Counted from the first letter of the stretch, positions 11,441 through 24,940 are shown. The stretch: 64,000 bases of DNA from Istiophorus platypterus (GCA_016859345.1 CM029114.1:11678501-11742500), one strand, 5' to 3'. Program-made: numbers and translations. The notes: generated by a model not told the origin, from the letters alone.

Positions 11441-11822
11441 CGGATATTTTAGCCTTTTCTGCCACTTCCGTGTGTTTTTATTTTTGTTTGTTCGGGCTCT
11501 TCTGTTCACCGGCTCCATCTCAAACCCTACCCGAGGTGGTCCCTCTGCACAGGGCAGCTGTTTAAAGTGCGCAGCACTGACACGTAGCGGTAAAGGAGCG
11601 ATGTCACATCCAAACAGTATCGCTGCATCACATGATTTCACTTCCGCAACCCATGATCATGCCACTCGCGTTTCAAACGCCCCAGTGTGGTCAGGGGAGC
11701 GGGCACCGTAGCCGACCGAGCTCGGGTAGATGCAGCTGCGCTAAAAGTTGCATCGCTTGAATCTTGCACCTGAATCAGCGGGACGGGACGGGACGGGGAC
11801 GGGGACGCGGCGGGGAGCCATC
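11440..11822 (+). promoter_or_regulatory. glb1 promoter and 5' untranslated region
   Basis: GC content rises here and the region ends in GGGACGGGACGGGACGG-type repeats just before the start codon. TCACATGA at 11628-11635 differs by one base from the TCACGTGA core of CLEAR sites bound by TFEB in lysosomal gene promoters. That match is suggestive only. Confidence 0.45.
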
Positions 11823-14800
11823 ATGCCTCAGCTCGGAGCTGGAAGCGCACAACTGCCGCCGCCGCTGCAGCTGCTGCTGCTGCTGCTGCCTCTGTCCGGA
11901 CAGTCGGCAAGTACTTCTGCTTTCTTGCGGTTTTATGCTCGGATAGCAGCTTTGTGGGAGCTGCAGCCCCGCTGCAGCTGTAGATAAGATTAAAAATTGT
12001 TTATATTTAATGGAAATGTTTTTAAATGCCACTCAGCACCATTCAAAACACAGCACTTGAGACTATAGCCAATCCCAGGCTGACTAATGCCACATAAAAA
12101 CTATTTGTGAGTTATTAATGTTAAGTGTTGGCGCTAAAGGTTTAACATCAGGCTAAATCATATGTGCCCCTCATATATTCAGTTATTGGCATTTGAACAA
12201 ACCCATGGTTATTTTTCATCTATTAGTCAAACTTTTCAGTATATCCGTGAATAACTGTATTTTCTGTTCCGCTAACTGATCAGGCCTTTAAAAATGCTTT
12301 TAACACGCCAAACATTTTTATAATATGTTAGACGGTACTTAAGTTACAGTGACTCACATTGACACAGTATTCAAAACCTTTAGTAGACAATCTAGTCTGT
12401 AGTTTTTGAGTGACACATCCTTCAGTCAGCTGAGATGTCACCTCCCTGTGTCATAAAACCTACAGAAATAAATCCCATGATGGAATACGGTATAAACAGA
12501 TTCAGCTTTATACTAATGATGATCAGTGCAATACCTATAAATGAGGTTTTGAGTCAAATTGTGTTGGGTTTATTTGCAGCTCGGTGCACCTCGTTCATTC
12601 AGCCTCGATTACCAGGGCGACTGCTTTCGGAAAGATGGGGAAGAGTTTCGTTACATATCAGGAAGCATCCATTACAGCAGGATCCCCAGAGTCTACTGGA
12701 AAGATAGACTGCTCAAGATGTACATGGCAGGCCTGAATGCCATCCAGACGTAGGTTTACCTCGTGCCTCGCTCCCTGGAGCCTTCGCTCTGACTTTTGTT
12801 TGTTGTTTTAGTCTCAGGCTGCTGTTGGGACTGTGTCATGCTGCGGCTGGCTTCAATATAAAAGCTAATCAAGGTAGAGGTTTTCAAAAATGTCAGAAAA
12901 GCCATTGTATGTTAAATGATAAATCTACTAGAATTGAATTTGCTGCAATGTGAGTCTGTAATTGTCTTTATAACCAGGGGAGACAGAAAGAAATGCATGT
13001 ATGTTGGTTAACTTCATTTGTGGTAAATTATGGACCAGATTCAACATGTGGTCTTTGAGCTGAACATCTAGTAACAGGCCAAGACTGAATACACGTGATT
13101 GACTGGCTCTGTAGACTCTTACTGTTCTTTGATCTGTCCAATTGATTTGTTTTTGATATTTAAAATCCTACACGCCCTGCAAACAAATATTGGCACCAAG
13201 TGGATTATTCTGGTGAAATCACTTCATACAAAATGATGAAGAAAGAATATGGTATTGTTTATTACATCAAACAGTAAGCAGAGCATGATTACATTCATAC
13301 ATTTTTCTGTGTATTAAGCCAGCCACAAGATAAAGCCTACACAAAATGACTTGGGGATTTGATTTGATAATAATGAAACTTTGTTTACTTTAAAGGTACA
13401 TCCCTTGGAACTATCATGAGGAGACTCAAGGTCAGTACAGTTTTAGTGGAGAGAGGGATGTGGAATATTTCCTTAAGCTGGCCCAGGACATTGGTTTACT
13501 GGTCATCCTTCGGCCAGGACCATACATATGTGCAGAATGGGACATGGTGAGTAAGGCAGTCAGATAATGGCAACTAGGAAATCTTGGGCATAATAACCCT
13601 TAAAGTTTACAGCTAAGTCAAAACGTACCATTCATACCATTTCCTCTTCAGGGACTTCCTTTTCTAGTTGTTCCGTACCATTTCTGCAGAAAAATGAGAA
13701 ACCACATATTAATAGTCATACTACTGAAACTCCAGAGACTTTTTAAATCCACTTTTTAAGTATGTGTGTTTAATACTTGGAGATACTGTATATTTCAAGT
13801 CTAGTAATCAATTGAATTTCATTCGCATATAGACTCTATGTAATATGGTTTCTTTCAATACGTTAAGCTATTTAAATTACACTAAAAAACGTGCCGTATT
13901 GTTTGTATAATTCTGTCAAACAGGGTGGGCTGCCTGCCTGGCTTCTTAAAAAGAAGAACATCGTGCTGCGGTCTTCAGATCCAGGTCAGAGTCAAAGTTA
14001 AGCAGGATGAACTTTGAGTGGATGGCATGCTGCGGTATAAACAGCACTCTTTTGTTTCTAGGGGTTTTTTTGGGGTTATTTTTTTTTGTTGTTTTTTTTT
14101 TTTCAGATTACATCGCGGCAGTAGACACGTGGATGGGGAAGTTGCTGCCTATGATAAAGCCCTATCTGTATCAGAACGGTGGTCCTATCATCACCGTACA
14201 GGTCAGTGAGCTTGTGTTTGTTATTGTTCATTATGCATCCCTGTGGTACTTCATTCAATATAGAAAATAACATCTCCTTCTTGATGTGCCCTTGTTTTGG
14301 TAGGTGGAGAATGAATATGGCAGTTACTTTGCTTGTGACTACAACTATCTGCGTCACCTGACCAAGCTATTCCGGTCTCACCTGGGCGAGGAGGTGGTGC
14401 TGTTCACCACCGATGGAGCTGGGCTTGGCTATCTTAAGTGTGGCTCAATAGAAAATCTCTATGCCACTGTTGACTTTGGGCCTGGTAGGTGTAACAAACC
14501 TCGTTCTTCGAGAAATGTCCCTTAGGCAATGTGTTAATCTTCCCGATATGGGTATCCTGTTGTTGCCTTTCATAAACAGTCAGTATCCTGCAATTTGTGG
14601 CAAATAGTAAACATAAATTTACACAAATGATGTGACTTTAAGGCTGACTTAAAAAAAAATGGTTTAACTCACATTTAAGGTTACAAGTTTTAGTAATATC
14701 TATGTTAGTAAGATAATAGTACCTTTTGTATTTTGGATATCATCACCAGAGGTTGACCTGTAGACACAACATGAAAGGAGACACATAATGGTTGCATGTT

Positions 14801-17800
14801 TTTAGTGATTCCAAATGGTCAGCCTATTTTTTTTTTCTTTACAGTGACTCATTTTCACATTTCATATCAGTCAGAAATCATCACTGCAAAAAGATACATG
14901 TGTGTTTATATCTGTTATTTGATTCTTCCAGGTTCAAATGTAACTGCTGCCTTTGCTGCCCAGAGACACGCTGAGCCTCGAGGACCTTTGGCAAGTGTTT
15001 ACCTTGATACATTTCGTAATTTTTTTACTTTAACACCACACAGTGTTCTCTGTCAGATGCTTATGGGGTCGCTTCTTTTATCTCAGGTGAACTCTGAATT
15101 TTACACCGGCTGGCTGGACCACTGGGGATCGCCTCATTCCACTGTGTCATCTGCCTTAGTGGCCAAGTCCCTGAATGAGATCCTGGTCACTGGGGCAAAC
15201 GTCAACCTGTGAGTCTGCAGATTTCTGGGAGAGCTTTTGACAAACTCAGTCAATCTTATCTTAGAAACGTTAAGACATATCATTACAAAATAGCTATGCT
15301 GATTCACCGGAGGGCTGTGGGTTTCACTGTAAGTTTATCAGCTAATTCCAAAAATGTCAGCTACTCTTATGAAAGTTTTAGATATTTAAACTCTACCGTT
15401 AAGTATCAGCCTTCCAGTCAACAAAATAGCTTACTAGTTAGATACTTTACCATTACACAAGAACTTAAAGACGTTACCCTATTCATACTAACAAAATGAT
15501 CCCAGGCTCTCCTGATCTTTGCAGGCACAGTTGCAGGCAGCTTGGTATTTTTATTGCAGCCCAGCCCAGAAGTCCATCAAGTATTGAATTCAATATTAGT
15601 AGTTATGAATATAAATCTCTCACCTTGTCCTTTGTTTGCTTGCTGGGGTCTAAAGCTAGACAGCTAAGTTCCAAAAAACGAAAAATAGCAGCTCCAGCCT
15701 ATTTGCCGGCTAGCTGCAAGTTGTTTCTTTTAATAGATAGTAAATGGTTTAAGACATCTTGATATGGAAAAAGTAGCAGATATAATAGGTGATAATAATA
15801 GTTATCCTGGAATATTTTAGAATCGCGTGAGGAAATGCCTTTCAACATTACCATTTTGCAATTAAAGGAGACATGAGCAACAATGTGACGCCCTCACCCT
15901 AGTAGTATAATCTTTCAGTTCAGGGTGACCCAAGATCAACTAAATATAATGTTAATGACGTGGTACCATACTGTAGTCGTAGTGTAGGTTCTGTATGTGT
16001 TGCTTTGGTGGTTTTACCAGTGCTCTGTCATGGTTTTGTAATGTTTTTCTGTTCAGTTTTATCATTTGTAATCTTGTCAAAATGCAAAGCTGTATTAAAA
16101 AGAAAGAAAGAAAGAAAGAAAATAAGAAGTTTTAAAAAAGTCCCTAGTCACAGAGAATGAAAAAGAAGTAAGGGGGCCTTATCTTCTAGGTTATTAAACT
16201 CTCTCTCCTCCCAGGTACATGTTCATAGGAGGAACAAACTTTGGATACTGGAATGGTGAGCACAGTTGCACAGACTGGTTTGATTGTTAGGGACTCACAG
16301 CAAAACCTTTAATTTTTCCCTTGTCATGGCAAAAAAAGTCACTCACCCTCCTATTGCCTCGTAACACCCTCAGGTGCCAATGCACCGTACGGCCCACAGC
16401 CAACAAGCTACGACTACGATGCCCCGCTCACAGAAGCAGGGGACCTCACAGAGAAGTACTTTCTCATCCGAGAAGTGATCAAAATGGTATGTACACCATT
16501 ATAGACCTCCACTCTCTACTTTTTGCCAGTAAGAGAAACATCAAGGGATATTATTAATGTGCAAAACCAAAGACTATAAAGCATTTAACCTCATTGAACA
16601 GTGTTTTTGAGTTTACATACAGTACATGTTTTCTACAAGAACTGTGTCTTCCCACAACAGTACCGTAAGATACCAGAGGGAATGATACCGCCAACGACTC
16701 CAAAGTATGCGTATGCGGCTGTCGAGGTGGAAAAGGTAGGTGCTGAGCTGACACTTTGTTTTTATGAGCTCTGACCCGTATTTTAAGCCATCAAAGCCTT
16801 TTTAAAACTTGCTCAAAGGATTACATATTATTTATTGCAACCCACCAATGAGACTTTTTTGTCTCGTGATTTAAAGCATCAAGAATAAATGTTAAAAATC
16901 GACCCTCTCCCATCGCAGCTCCAGACGATATCAGATGCCTTAGAAGACCTGTCGCTCTCTGGACCGGTCAAAAGCATGTATCCTCAGACTTTCACTGAAT
17001 TGAACCAGGTAGCCTTTATTGTTTTTGCGTCATTATTTGGCAAAAAAAACAAACAAACAACTTACTGTTGCTTTTTCTTTATCAATTTTACCACTAATAA
17101 CCATCAATCTTTGTTTATTTAGCTGTTGATTTGTGTACATTTGTCCCCCTCTGTCCGTTAGGCTTTTGGTTATGTGCTCTACAGGACTACTCTACCTGTT
17201 ACCTGCAACAAACCAACTCCACTGTCATCGCCACTGAACGGAGTCCATGATAGAGCATATGTGACCGTGGATGGGGTCAGTCTGCCTTTGTACATGGGAT
17301 CATTTTCTTCATCACATATTATACACAAGTACACACACAGGCCCTCTTGATTTAGTGCAGTAGATTTTTTTGACATTGCTAAGTCAGTTCAATAGGGCTG
17401 ACTGTTAAACCTTTACACATTATTTGCACCAAAGACTATGTCTTATTAGCACCATCATCATTTTACTAATCTTAGACTATTTTACTGAGACAAAGCTCTT
17501 ATAGTTGATTGTGTTTAGTCCACACTGGACATTGAACACAAAGGGCTGTAGAGAAACGTGTTATAATATTGATATGCATTTGACGTGTGTCCATGTAACC
17601 ATGCTGATTTTGTCTCAAGGTGGCTGTAGGGATTCTTGAAAGGAACAAAGCCATAACCGTGAATGTGACCGGTAGGGCCGGCAGTCAGGTTGACATACTA
17701 GTGGAGAACATGGGCCGAATCAACTATGGAAAAAACATCAACGACTTCAAGGTTTGTTTGGGTTTTTTTTTCCACCTAATTCAAAGTTACTGTTTGTGCA

Positions 17801-18503
17801 TTGAAATATATGTTTATGTTAACTTTCAGAAAGCTTTATTTTTACAGATTTCTAAAAACCATAAGAATAGATTCAAATACAACCTAAAGATATTTTTGTA
17901 CTTAATTCTATCACTCTGTGACATAAAACGCCTTTTCACTTACTGACAAGCTGGGATGTAGGTATGAATAAAAAAAAGTATGAGAAGTAGTTGTGGTATT
18001 TATTAACTTACTCCTTACTTGGTTTGTGCTCCCTACCCTGCTCTCCGCTGACTTCTTATCGCAGGGTTTGGTGTCCAACATGACTCTGGGGACAAAGACA
18101 CTGACTGGCTGGACCATTTATAGTCTCAGTATTGATGAAGCAGTCAGCCAAGGTATCCTCGAGAAAAGAGAACTCACACCAACAGACTCTCCTCAGCCTA
18201 CTCCTCTCTCCCCTCCGGCTTTCTACAGGGGGAGCTTCATTATCCCTGATGGCATCCCAGACCTCCCGCAGGACACCTACATCCAGTTGCCCAAATGGAG
18301 GAAGGCATGTAACCCACACAGGCTAATTAGTTATAGTTTAAACCATAACATAACTCAAATGATAAATCATTTAAGTTATTTATCAATCAAAAATGACAAA
18401 CAATTGCTGAAATGAAAACAGACTAAATAAAGGCATTTTGAATCAGCTCACACAATCTATTTCCAATAAAACCAAATCCAAGGGCCTAATATACACGGAT
18501 ATA

Positions 18504-18566
<63 letters not shown>

Positions 18567-19035
18567 ATGTATGTATTTATGTATGTATATGTGTGTGCAT
18601 ATAGGTGATAGATAAGGTTCAAGCAGTGAATTCAACAACTTTCACAATTAAACTATTACAATATTAGTTGTAAAACGTTCCTCACAGATTACTCAGTTAA
18701 AGTGTAAATAAAATACATCTTGTTTGAGTGCTTCATTTATAGTCAACTAATGACTCTGTCTCTAAATTTATGTTTTTCAGGGCCAGGTCTGGATCAACGG
18801 TGTCAATCTGGGACGTTATTGGCCAGCTCGAGGCCCTCAGTTGACGCTTTTCGTTCCTGCCCACATCCTCAGCACAATCGCACCTAACAATGTGACTATC
18901 CTGGAGCTGGAAAAGGCTCCCTGCGGCTCCGGGCCATGCACCGTGGAGTTCACGAACAACCCCATCCTGAATGCAACAGCCCTCACTGGCTACGGACGGC
19001 AAAGGGGTCTTTTTGCCAAAGAGGATTTGTTGTGA
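11823..19035 (+). CDS. glb1: Lysosomal beta-galactosidase (GH35)
   Basis: Sixteen coding exons: 11823-11906, 12580-12749, 13396-13546, 13924-13984, 14107-14201, 14304-14484, 14932-14990, 15087-15208, 16215-16255, 16374-16486, 16661-16735, 16919-17008, 17162-17275, 17620-17751, 18065-18304, 18781-19035. They give 660 residues, close to the human 677. The enzyme removes terminal beta-galactose from GM1 ganglioside, keratan sulfate and glycoproteins in the lysosome. Exon 1 encodes a Leu-rich signal peptide. The GH35 barrel follows (YISGSIHYSR, LRPGPYICAEW). The acid/base Glu is in VENEYGSYF (about residue 191) and the nucleophile Glu in NSEFYTGWLDHW (about 271). The C-terminal galactose-binding domains follow, ending with GQVWINGVNLGRYWPARGPQ. 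The start is the only in-frame ATG before the signal peptide. Introns 1, 7 and 15 need GC donors (GCAAGT, GCAAGT, GCATGT); the others are GT-AG. Polyadenylation signals lie at 19538 and 19608. Confidence 0.96.
18506..18600. repeat. (GT)n microsatellite in glb1 intron 15
   Basis: About 26 GT units are followed by degenerate TATG units. It lies in the same intron that begins with a GC donor. Confidence 0.95.
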
Positions 19036-19619
19036 TGATGATGATAAGGGAACTCGCTGCTCGCTACACAGAATCAATCAATGTGCACAACTCGCTGATG
19101 TACTGTACCAAATCAGCACTTTTGATGTGAAGGTTTTTTTTTGTTTTTTTGTTTTTTAAAGCTGTATTATTTAGAAGGATTTGGCATCGATGATTTATTG
19201 TGTCTCTGTGAAAAGTGAAAGAAATGTTGGCACTTTTTAAAAAAAAAATGCCAAATAATATATTTTATAGTCACACCAGCGATGAGGGTCTCTACCTCAC
19301 TGATTCTTTTTCTTCTCACAAAGGGATTATTGCCAATTAAAGCACTGACAACACATACGACCTGTGTTTCAGAGAATTTATTTTTATGTGAAAAACACAG
19401 GGAAGACACTGTTTGTTATCATACAAATGGAGGTGCATTGTTGGACTACTGATATGTGCTTATGTACATTTTTAAATGATTTTTCATACAACCTGTAAGA
19501 TTTAATGCTTGTCTAGCATATCCTTTTAGTTGCAAAAAATAAAATTCAAAGTTTTTAATAATACTTAAATGATCCCCTTTCTTTGTGAAATCAGATGCTA
19601 TGCACGAAATAAAGTGAAT

Positions 19620-20190
19620 GGTTAGTAAGCTTAATCGTAGTGACTCTTACAAACTTTAAACAAGTTTTTTCCTAAATATATTGGTGTGTGCACTGTAAGG
19701 ACCATATGTTTGCTTCATCTGTACCTTTACTGGCAGACAAACACTTTATTATCCTAAGGGGAAAGATAAGAGAAACCTCAGATAGATTTTCTTCTAGACT
19801 TATAGGGGCTTCATCTTCCTTCCTCTTCCTCTTCCTCTTCATCACCTTCTTTCTTTCTTTTTTACCACACTTTTTTCATCGACAGCTGATGGCAGCGATG
19901 CCCTAAACTTTCAGTCTACTGGAAACAAATTCATGGCAATACATAAAAAGGGGAATATTTACATACATCTGAAACTTCGTTATTTAGAAAGATTGGATTG
20001 GTCAAGACAGTTAATCTCGAACAGAATACATCAATCTAACTGAGACAGAGATAATAGGAAGTAAAGCCAGACTGTATTTTTGACACTGAAACAAATATAG
20101 ACTTTTGAGAGTTTAGATACGGATGTAATATCTTCCATTTATTTATTTAATTAGTTAGTTATTTAGTTGTTTAGTTGTTTATTTTTGGAC
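19620..20190. other. Spacer between glb1 and cldnd1
   Basis: AT-rich sequence after the glb1 polyadenylation signals, including TTCCTC repeats and TTAGT repeats. No exon seen. Confidence 0.5.
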
Positions 20191-20199
20191 TTTTATTTT

Positions 20200-20393
20200 C
20201 AGAACAAGACAACTGGTGGTCTACACGCTCTGCCCGGGAGGTGGCGGTAACGGGCCTAATGAAGCGGGTCACCGACAGTCGATCAAACCCACGAAGAAGG
20301 GAACAGAGGGAGTGAGGAAGCGGAGGCCTGATGGAAATATAACGAACGGAGCGAATCACAGAAACGTTTGGGCGATTTTTCTCCAGTGATGAG
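20200..20393 (+). other. Probable untranslated first exon of cldnd1
   Basis: A locally GC-rich stretch containing GGGAGGTGGCGGTAACGGGCC ends at a donor (GAG, then GTAAAA at 20394). The coding exon is preceded by acceptors at about 20950 and 20970. The exon is inferred from splice signals and composition. The GGTGGCGGTAA block resembles a sequence I recall from 5' ends of other fish transcripts. Confidence 0.4.
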
Positions 20394-21006
20394 GTAAAAA
20401 TAAATACCTTGAACTGGATAACAAACATTTAGTTCCCCGCTAAAGGTCCAGCTAATTATCTGGCCACCTCCAGCTAGCTACGATTGGCCTAAGCTAGTTA
20501 TTAAGATGGGAACTCCGCCACACAGCCGATGAGGCTGTCTTTGTTATTTCTAGCGACATGAAACAGTTACAACATTCCCAAATAGCTAAAAATCAACTTA
20601 ACGTTGTCATTTGTAACTCAGCAGTGGAGTTGAGCAGGCAGCCGAACTGGATGTACTTAGAGCATTTGTTTATAAATGTGCTAAACATCAACTCGTGTGT
20701 ATCTGTGATCCCTCTTGGCAGGTTGCGGACACCTCCTCGACTGGGACTCGGCTCAAAATGCAACACAAACCTCGAACGGATCAGATAAAGTATAATGCTA
20801 GACTACTGTCATACTGATGGACAACAGCTGACAGAGACATGCCGTAGTGCCACAGCAACAAGCAGGAAATTTAACAATTAGCCATACAATCCAGATTTCT
20901 TCACACGGCAAGAGTTAAGGCCAAACTGCATTTGTATTTTTTTCTCTCAGTAATTAGTTTCCTCTTGTAGATACAGGCTCAAAACGAGCTGTTTTTCCAA
21001 TAGACA

Positions 21007-24000
21007 ATGGTGGATAATCGATATGCCACAGCTCTGGTCATCGGGTCGGTGCTCAGCCTGCTGGCCACAGTGTACCTCTCTGTGGCCGTGGGGACTCAGC
21101 AGTGGTACCAGTACAACAGTCCTCCGGCTAAACACGAGGCCAGCAACGCCTCTGAGCTCAGAAACGAGTTCATCGACGGAGAGTTTGACGAGAAGAACTA
21201 CAGCGGCATCATGTTCCAGCTGAACGGCACCCTGGGACTGTGGTGGAGGTGCATCCTGGTGTCTAGGGGCTCGTACTGGTTTAAAGAGCCAGGTGCGACC
21301 TAATGTTCAAAATAGATGGAGAATAAATAGCTACTTCGACATCGAATACAAGGACCCTTTCAGCAGTTCTGTCATTTTAAGCTCAAGTTGGGTTGGATGG
21401 AATTCCCCTTTCAAATGAAGTGTCCTCCATATGGATAAAATTTTCATTGAGACTATATGTAACTTTAAGTTTCAGTACTGATGGTGCATGTTGTGATTTA
21501 GTGCCGCGAGTCAGTTGACCAGCTGAATCTAGATAGAGTAACCAGATTTGAATATCTGTTTCTGGCTCATGCAGAAATTGAAATCCCGTAAATATCAAGG
21601 CTCTTAACAGCTTTAATGTAGAGATGCACTGCATAGCCAAAGATGCTGACAATGATAAGTGACTGGGGTGTTGGCCCATTGATGCACTTTTAATGCATTT
21701 CCTTTGTCAGTGCCATTATTGGCAGCTGACTTGATTTTCTTTGCTGCAACATCCCTGATTGTTAATCGGTATTCACATAAACCAAAAATCTAGGAATGGG
21801 AACAGTTGAATCTGTGCATCCCTAATAGTATTTCCAGTATTGTTATAAATCCCTCCTGCTCTTTGATTTGCAGCATTACCTGCAACAGCAATTAAAAGAG
21901 ACAGCTGCCTCAGTACAAATGATACATTAAAATAGTTTATTTCTTTCATCTCATGATATAGAGTATCTCATCAGATTGCTCCGACCAACATCATACCCTG
22001 TATTTTAGTAAATGATTGAGGTGGCTCAATTGGATTTGTGTTCTCTGTCTTTAGATCCCAAGGCCGAGACCCAGTGTTTGAGCTTCACTCTTCCTCAGCA
22101 GTTTATTCCAAAGTACAAAAACACTGGTGAAGAAGATCTGCTGAGAACATGTAAGTCTACCCTCTTAAGATTTTGTTTTAGTTTATCATGTCTTAGTTTT
22201 CACCCACTTGCAAAAGTCTTGAAGGCTATTACAGTATCGTATTTTTAAGGAATAAGTTATTAGATTTACTCTCCAGCAAATGCCTGTTTACCTCAAACCG
22301 TGACCACCTTGCTCTGTTTCCTTCCATTTACTGTCTTTACATGCACCTGCCATCTTTGAACCGTACATAATGTTTTCATAAGTGTGTTTTAAGAGTTGAT
22401 CCTGTTATTATTGTCTGTTTTTGCAGATCTCTGGAGATGCCAGTTTCTCCTTCCCTTGGTGTCTCTGGCATTAGTCTTCCTCAGTGGCCTAATTGGGGTC
22501 TGCGCCTGCTTGTGCCAGAGCTTCACCCCCACTTTGGGTGTGGGGGTGCTCCATCTTCTTGCAGGTGAGGGAAATTATGGATTAGCAACTACGTATTATA
22601 AATTGCGTATTACCAACAATTATTCAAACCACAGAAGTGTCAACTCACATGACACCTCACGGTGAACTGTCAGTCAAGCAGTTTTCTTTGCAAACACAGC
22701 ACTATTTTCGATGGTGGAATCAGCCAAGGGATATGGTTGAGAAGCAAAGAGATGGGCAACGATGTTGCTTTGTGGTTCTCCAATATAAATGCGATTGGCC
22801 AAGGTCTGATGACAATAAAACATGTCCAGCTGGTTGTTATCTTTGAATTAACTTTAAATGACAAACACACTACCAGGTTAAATGCACCAGCATGCATGAC
22901 CATGTTGTATGGCAGTTTGACACCTGTAGCATTCATCAGATGCGTTGTGCAAGGTGTGATACGTAGGGTATGCCAACTGGGGTAGCGAATGTGATAAAAT
23001 CTCATCTTTATGTGGAATGATGACATGTGCATATCCTCACACACTAACCGTGATAATACAGTTCAAGACACCAATGGTGAGTGGGTTTACAACAGACAAC
23101 GGGCACTGGTCTTTCAAGTGTGTTTGCTGCAGCAGTTAAGAACACTTGTGCTTTCCGATGCATTCAGATGACACGTTCTGTAACATTTAATTTTGAGGCA
23201 GCCTCTGCCTTAACATGTGTCCAGCTGGTGATTATCAAACTTCTACAAAATATCAAATATATCAAACTTCAACTCAGACATCCCCACCAAACTGTGACTG
23301 ATTAATCCATTTTACTCTACTTTCCATATCTTGTAAAAACTCGGAGGGTTTTCTTAATTTTACATACATTGCGATATGATATCCAGTCCTTGAAGTTTGT
23401 GTTAAGTTGGAGTTAAAGGACATGTCCTGATCGAAGACAACTCAAAGAGTCCTAACGGTGGTACTTGAGGACAGGGCAATGCCATCTAGGGTAAGCTTTC
23501 ACTAGATAATGCTTTTCTGAGCACAATAACTATAGTTTTATCTGAATTCAGTAGTAGGAAGTTGCTGGTCTTCTGGATCTTTATATCTTTAAGACGTGCT
23601 TGTTTAGCTTACTGATTGGTTTCATCGGGCTTCATTGATGGGTACAATTGGATATCATCCTGATAATAATGCCTAAGGGAAGCGGGTATATGGTGAATAG
23701 AACTGGTCCAAGCACAGAACCTTGAGAAATTTAGTGACTTTTTAGTATATGGAGGATTTATCCTTAACTTGCACAAATTAAAATCTATCTGATAGATGGG
23801 AGTTAAATCAGCTAAGAGCGAGTCCTATAAAGCCAATGAAATGCTCCAGTCTCTGTAATAAGAGGTGATTGTCAATAGTGTCAGATGCGGCACTAAGATC
23901 TAACAGAACAAGTACATAGACAAGTCCTTTATCTGATGCGGTTAATACATCATTTGTAACCTTTACCAGTGCTGTCTTTGTACATTGATGCACTCTAAAT

Positions 24001-24940
24001 CCTAACTGGAAATCATCAAATAAACTATTATTATGTAAAAGTCACACAACTGGTTGGCGACAGCTTTTTCAAGGATCTTAGAGAGAAAGGGAAGGTTAGA
24101 TAAATAAGGCTAAGGCTAAAACATCTAAGAGACAGGTTGATGATTTGATGAAGAAATTGTTGAATTGGCGAAGTTTGATAGGAGCGAGACTGTCTATGTG
24201 TATATAGGGTTTTACAGCAATTTCTAAGGTTCCTATGTTTGAGGACAAATCCGTGCCAGTTGAGGCCAGGAAGAGTTGAATTTTGTCTCTTTTATTTTTT
24301 TTTTTTTTTTTTATTAGTAAAGAAACTCATGAAATTGCCGCTACTGAAAGCCATAGGTATAGACTGATATCTCAACATGGATGAAAAAACGCCACCATCA
24401 ACTTAACCTCACAAAGATTGAGCTCCTTGTCGTCCCAAGTCCCAAGAAACTTGGGCGTCATGATGTATGCCGCTTTGGATAAAAGCATCTGCCAAATAAA
24501 TTGTAGAATTGTAGACCTGGGGTGTCTCTGCTATGATGCTGCATGTGAACGAAGCCTTGCTTGTAGTGAATATTAGATTAGCTTGTATTTTAAAGATACT
24601 TTTTCGAGTTTTCTTGGAGCCAGCATGCAGCTGCAGTTAAGCCTTTCTTAAACTATGGTGTGTGTGTGTGTGCAAAGCATACAGTATAAACTCATGCAGT
24701 TTCTACGTCTGCTCATCAGGCCTGTGCTCTCTTGGCACCGTCTGCTGTTTCTTGGCGGGGGTGGATTTGCTCCACCAGCGCATCACACCACCAGAAGGGG
24801 TGGAGGGCTCGTTTGGCTGGTCCCTCTATCTGGCCCTCATCTCCTTTCCTCTGCAGATGATGGCAGCTGCTTTGTTCCTCTGGGCAGCCAGGAGTCACCG
24901 CAAGAACTACACTCGCATGACAGCTTACAGGGTTGCATAA
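21007..24940 (+). CDS. cldnd1: Claudin domain-containing protein 1
   Basis: Four coding exons: 21007-21292, 22055-22150, 22427-22564 and 24720-24940, encoding 246 residues; the human protein is about the same length. It is a four-span membrane protein of the PMP22/claudin superfamily, placed at cell junctions in family studies. TM1 lies near residues 8-28. A large first extracellular loop carries the claudin-like NGTLGLWWRC and a second Cys in ETQCLSF. TM2 begins in YLWRCQFLLPLVSL, TM3 is HLLAGLCSLGTVCC, and TM4 is SLYLALISFPLQMMAAALF. The protein ends MTAYRVA, as in vertebrate CLDND1. All internal introns are phase 1 with GT-AG borders. The start ATG follows an AATAGACA context and lines up with the family start. 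The last intron (2.1 kb) holds LINE debris. A polyadenylation signal lies at 25121. I cannot tell which teleost co-orthologue this is. Confidence 0.94.
23340..24260 (-). mobile_element. L2-like LINE fragment in cldnd1 intron 3
   Basis: On the minus strand, translated pieces in normal order resemble a fish L2 reverse transcriptase: FLSKILEKAVANQL (near 24060), QLGFRVHQCTKTALVKVTNDV, VLLDLSAASDTIDN (23808-23993), then PLGIIIRMIS and a degenerate FDQDM region toward 23430. Stops and frameshifts show a decayed copy. It is inserted antisense to cldnd1. Confidence 0.75.
24370..24515 (+). mobile_element. LINE 3' fragment with common fish retroelement tail
   Basis: A short stretch reading like HQLNL-KIELLVVP and LGVMM (reverse transcriptase C-terminal side) ends with CGCTTTGGATAAAAGCATCTGCCAAATAAA, a tail shared by many fish retroelements. 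It sits beside the antisense L2 fragment, so this intron holds nested or adjacent insertions. Confidence 0.6.
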
